From contig NC_031480.1 of NCBI RefSeq assembly GCF_000006565.2, positions 6,007,170-6,071,169 on the forward strand: a DNA stretch of 64,000 nt, written 5' to 3'. The DNA is from Toxoplasma gondii ME49 (lineage: Eukaryota > Apicomplexa > Conoidasida > Eucoccidiorida > Sarcocystidae). The notes beneath the pieces are model-generated. The model ran no database searches and was not told the DNA's origin. It was given only the letters and a program-made list of their open reading frames with translations. Position 1 is the stretch's first letter; each line of letters opens with the position of its first letter. Position numbers and translations under genes: made by a program. Below, piece by piece: positions 60,301-64,000 of the stretch.

Positions 60301-63300
60301 ATATCTATATCTCTATATATAGACCTATAGATATGTAGATATGTAAATGTATATTTCTCTCTACAGATGCGTGTGCATAAGTATACGTGGAAGGGAGACA
60401 TGTTTGGATCGGTGCCTTGGGATACGCGGGAGAGATGCAACTGTTTTTGAACATCACCCTCGAGCCTCATGGGTGACGGGGGGGGGTGGTGGGGCGCATG
60501 GAAGCTTACAGTGGAAATCAGTTTTTTGGGATAGTTCGTTGATTCGCTTTCTTCACTTGGCGAGCTTTGAGTTTCTTCTTTCTTTTTTCTGTGCTGTTCA
60601 GGACCCTTCGCGGTCCGTCTCTCCCGATTTGCAGACGACCAATTCATGGCGTTGCTGATGGAGAAGCGGCTCCGTCTCCCCTTTGTTCTGCCCTGTGAGC
60701 GCTGACGTGACTGTTTTCTCTCGCGCGGAGAAAAGGGAGATTCGCTGCCGGCTTTGGTGGTTTTTGTGGGCGTCCTGCCTTCTCTCCTTGCCTCTCTACA
60801 CGGCTGAAACTGTGTGCTTCGCGGATTCCTGACTCCGGTCACTGCGAATTTGAGATGCACTCTCAAGTGCTCAGTTCCGTTGTCACTGCCTGCAAGAGGG
60901 GTCGATCGGTTTGCCTGCCCTTCTGGTTGTCTGTCCGTTTTTTTGAGACTTGTGGTTCATGTTGACTGGGTTTCCTGTATCCGCTGCTTCTTGTCTTTGT
61001 ATTGTCTTTGTATCCGCTTGGGCGTCTTTCCACCTCTTCTCTCGTTCGAATCCTTCTCTCTTCTCTCGCTCTACGCCTTGGACACGGTCCCCGTCTTTTC
61101 TCTCCCTCTCTGTCTGCCGTACACGATCCTCTGTTTGCTGAACCTCTCTCCGTTCTTGGTTCCCCTATTCTTTGTTCAGATCTGCCTTCGGACTACTTGG
61201 TCTCCGAGGGAGATCACTCGCCGCCCTCTCCAGTCGCGGCCAGATGCCTCTCGCTTCCCTCCAGTTTCACCGTCGATCTGGCCCTCGCGCTGCTGCGTCT
61301 CTGCCCCGCCTCGCCGTCGTCTGTGGCCTCCGAGAGGGCAGCGTTGCCGGGCAGACAGCAGCGCCTCGACGCCTGGCGCGGGAGACTGGCGCAGCGATAC
61401 CCTTCGGGGTATCTGGAGTTGTCTTCGCTGCCGGAGACAGAAGGCGACGCTCTGCACAGTGGAGACCGCGAGGCGGGAGAGCGACAAGGCGCAGGTGTGC
61501 TCCAGGACCTCTTTCTCCGCGCAGAGGTGCAGCTTCGAGGGTCTCTCCTCCTCAACGGCGTCTCCTCCCGCGATGACGGCGAGGCCGAGGCCGACAGCCG
61601 CGGCGGAAGTTCGAGCGGGGATCCGCCGCCTTTCTTCGACGATTTCTCAGATTGGGGCGTCGATGCAGAGACGGACGGGAGACAGCGCAGATGCGAGGCC
61701 GCAGTGGGGAAACAAACAGGAGAAAAAGGAGTGTCGCATCTTGATCTCCTCGGTGAATTTGAAAGGGGAACAAAGAGTGCAGAACTCATTCAGGTACTCG
61801 CTGAGACGTCGTGACACAAAAGGTCGCTTCACTCTGATGGCGGGATGTCTTTTTGGGTTCTTCGATACGCCACAGAAGGCAATTTCGATTTTCCTTCTGC
61901 ATTCACCTTTCAGTTTGAAAACCTCTTCAGCTCACATGCTTCCTGCTGAGTCTGAGCTGATCATGCGTCAGCCGAGCGACAGATCTTTTTCGTGGAGTCG
62001 TGGGTGCACTGCTGTTGCCATTTGCATGTCGGCGGTGCTCGAGTTCAGGTCTGGCTTTCGCCGTAAAGCAGCTTCCTTGCCTAGCATGCGTCTCTCACCT
62101 TTTCTCGTCTTACATAAAGGGACGCAGGCTCCTCTGGCCTTGGGAGAATGAGGAGACTCGACGCGTCTTCTCCGCATGTTCTCTGCACCAGCTTCTCCCT
62201 TCCAGGCTGCTGTTTCTGCTTTTTTCTTCTGGAATCTTCATCGATCGATCATCGGGAGCACAAGTAGTTAGTCGTTCAGCTGTCCTTCCTGCAGCCGCTT
62301 GTCGAGTTCCTCCTCCCTCGTCTGCTGAGTTTCGACAAACGCAAGCAGCTGCGCTTCTTCTCGTATCGGATGCTATTTGTTCATGGCCCTTTCTTTCGTT
62401 ATTCATGCATGTGCACATGTATGTCTATATATACGTCCTCTCCCATTTCGACAGTTATATGACACCGTATACACAAGCACAAATACTGGTTTGACGAAGC
62501 GAACTCGGAGAAGGGGTGGACGATCTGCCGTTCCTGCGGTGTTGTTCACCTTTTTGTTTTGCAATTCAGAAATTCACATCGAAGTGTCTGAGCGCAGTTG
62601 GCCTCGTCTACGCCGACGTCACTCGCCTCGAACAGACGGACTCTCAACATGCATCCCAGAGGCAGACTTCGTTTCCTCTTTCTCCTTCGTCGCCTTCTTC
62701 TTTCTTTGAGCTGCGTGAGGGCTGTGAGGTCGAGCGAGCCTTCATGGAGATCGCGGAGGCGGAAATGAGAAGTGGAGTCCTTCTCGTTGGCCAGCTGCTC
62801 GAGGTGAGAGTCTTCTGTTTCACGAAACATCCACAGTCCACCATAGTATAAATGTATATATATATATATATATGCATATATATATATATGCGTTCCTTTC
62901 CTTTCTTTCTGCTGACTCGATCTGTCTCTCTTGATTCGAGGACATGTTTGTGTGTATGTTTGTTGATGTATGTCTGCTCACTTAGACTTTGCTATCTGCC
63001 CGGGGGTTCCACGTGATTCGTACATCTCAGTGTCGTGTCTCTCGGCAGAGCGAAGTGCAGTATTCGATCGACGGTGTTGCCTGGCAGGTTTTCTGAGAGT
63101 TTTCATGAACCGAGTCACTTTCGCAGATCTCATGGGTATTTGGCCGTCGACTGCATTCGCATGCAGGTTGTAGCGTTCGACCGAAGCGTCCGCTTGTGCG
63201 TCCTGTTTCGCTTGTCCGGGAGCTTGGGGGTTCTGCAGTGGCTGTCTGCTTTGTCCCTGATAGGTCGCGTCGAGCACACAATGTTGTCTTTTAACGAACT

Positions 63301-64000
63301 TGAAGCCTATGACTTTCTCTCGAAAACGGAGTGCATGAGCAGGCGTCGTAGACGTTTGATGCAACTACTGAAACTTGTGTGAAAAATGCCGAGGGATTGC
63401 ACCCCTGCAAATACACGCGTCATGCGTCGACAATCGTGTCATGAGCGCGACGAACGGTTCGTCTCGTCTTCTAAATGGGCCGCCCGCGAACGTCTCTCCA
63501 GACGCCTTGCATGCGATTCTTGTGTCAGCCGCGAAAGCCGCGTCAGCTTCACTCGCTGTCTCCCATTTGTCGCTTTTGCTTGCAGGCCATGACTGTCCTG
63601 GAGTCGAACGGAGACCTGATTCTTCGGCTTCACTCAGTGTACATGCGTTTCACAGCGAGTCTCCTTCTGCTGCTCTCCAGCGCCTTCTCCAACGCAGCGT
63701 TCTTTGCTCCAGCGTCGCTGCCCTCGTGGCGCAACCAGCGCTTCTTTCTGGGCTACTCCTTGAGACCTATCGAGGCCGGAGAGACCAAGAAGATTCTCGG
63801 CGCAGTCTGGGATGCGCTTGTGGACCTGCAGTCGAAGCGCAATCGGGAAGAAGACGAGAGACAGAGCCGCGAGGGATCCGCAGGTGCAAACGGCAGAAAT
63901 GCGAGGAACGACGACGCACCGGCGTGGACCGTCTCTCAGTGTCTGCCCTCCAAACTCTTCACGAGCCTGGTGCCATCCACGTACGTGAACACCAAGTACC
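51523..64000 (+). CDS. CMTR2: CMTR2-type cap-specific mRNA 2'-O-methyltransferase (3' end outside window)
   Basis: Eighteen exons chain in phase: 51523-51767, 52303-52456, 53164-53401, 53880-54109, 54698-54904, 55380-55559, 56130-56206, 56669-56761, 57267-57362, 58014-58243, 58356-58433, 59004-59059, 59695-60061, 60602-60694, 61180-61793, 62570-62803, 63049-63087, 63586 to beyond 64000; about 1215 aa so far. The N-terminus has a CxxC...CxC cluster. The catalytic FtsJ-like domain shows NSWAKLYEIL (catalytic Lys), SVHLCECPGGFIAATNHFIK (SAM site, CMTR2-like CE.PG.FI...NH), SLSPYHEGGN, TGYDETGDI, LVTADGSFD (Asp), GIVKMYGLLSH (Lys) and KPSMSRPGNSELYAVCLEF (Glu), a full K-D-K-E tetrad. A charged insertion rich in Glu follows, then a second Rossmann-like, probably non-catalytic, domain with ESNGDLILRLHSVYMRF. 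It should methylate the second transcribed nucleotide (cap2) of mRNA using SAM, in nucleus or cytosol. Seven TA or CTGT repeats lie in its introns. Confidence 0.85.
54291..54351. repeat. TA/GATA microsatellite in a CMTR2-like intron
   Basis: TATA and GATATA units of about 60 bp lie in the intron between exons 54109 and 54698. Confidence 0.85.
57798..57862. repeat. Double TA microsatellite in a CMTR2-like intron
   Basis: Two TA runs separated by CTGTCTAAATATATACAA lie in the intron 57363-58013. Confidence 0.85.
59118..59182. repeat. CATA/TA microsatellite in a CMTR2-like intron
   Basis: CATA units followed by a long TA run and two TATCTTATAT units lie in the intron 59060-59694. Confidence 0.85.
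59449..59640. repeat. CTGT/TCTG tetranucleotide-rich tract
   Basis: About 190 bp dominated by CTGT, CTAT and CTCT units, with perfect CTGT runs near 59595-59630, in the same intron as the preceding TA tract. The apparent Leu/Ser/Cys-rich peptide frames through it are by-products of the repeat. Confidence 0.85.
60109..60136. repeat. TA microsatellite in a CMTR2-like intron
   Basis: A TA run ending in GATAGAT lies in the intron 60062-60601. Confidence 0.8.
60297..60356. repeat. Imperfect TA/CTATA microsatellite in a CMTR2-like intron
   Basis: An AT-rich tract of TATCTATA, CTATAGATATG and GTATAT units, second repeat in the intron 60062-60601. Confidence 0.75.
62853..62891. repeat. TA microsatellite in a CMTR2-like intron
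   Basis: Two TA runs separated by GC lie in the intron 62804-63048. Confidence 0.85.

Noticed and set aside
63178..63382. Open stretch VVAFDRSVRLCVLFRLSG after a CAG acceptor in the CMTR2-like gene
   Set aside because: No good phase-0 donor ends it. Joining 63087 to 63586 gives a continuous Rossmann-like helix-strand sequence.
1..64000. CRISPR arrays, insertion sequences, phage genes and tRNA/rRNA genes
   Set aside because: None was seen. The spliced eukaryotic gene structure makes prokaryotic systems irrelevant, and no T-loop/A-box pair was found.

Overview
The window is nuclear DNA of a eukaryote with densely spliced genes. The reading frames fall in short exons with GT..AG junctions whose phases can be matched. 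There are no operons or Shine-Dalgarno sites, TA microsatellites sit in introns, and WGAGACG promoter-type motifs occur between divergent genes. With the gene content (secreted-type PP2C, mucin-type O-glycosyltransferase with an enlarged lectin domain, bacterial-type IF-2 with a huge N-terminal extension), this points to a coccidian apicomplexan, most likely Toxoplasma gondii or a close relative (Hammondia, Neospora). The species call is inference; no search was possible.

Layout, left to right: (1) 1-1694 (+), the 3' end of an unknown basic/coiled-coil gene. (2) 1695-7765, 6 kb without a convincing gene. (3) 7766-12277 (-), a three-exon, four-TM protein that has every landmark of a DHHC palmitoyltransferase except the DHHC segment itself. 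(4) 12278-13695, a divergent promoter region. (5) 13696-15029 (+), an unknown coiled-coil protein. (6) 15468-26750 (-), translation initiation factor IF-2 in 13 exons, about 2586 aa, rebuilt here to its stop codon. (7) 27779-28327 (+) and 29224-30105 (-), two small two-exon unknown genes. (8) 31405-33170 (+), the transcription coactivator MBF1 in four exons. (9) 34551-35918 (+), a four-exon protein of the CFAP144/FAM183 doublet-microtubule family. (10) 37049-43983 (+), a polypeptide N-acetylgalactosaminyltransferase with signal anchor, GT-A domain and enlarged ricin-type lectin region. (11) 44615-49907 (+), a PP2C phosphatase with a signal peptide and cysteine-rich N-terminus. (12) 51523 to beyond 64000 (+), a CMTR2-type cap 2'-O-methyltransferase.

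The genes do not form one pathway; this is ordinary eukaryotic gene order. Loose themes are gene expression (IF-2, MBF1, CMTR2) and secretory-pathway/membrane functions (DHHC-like protein, ppGalNAc-T, PP2C). Exon coordinates are from splice-site and phase matching by eye. Junctions that did not close are stated in the entries. The most unusual item is the DHHC-family protein lacking its catalytic tetrad.
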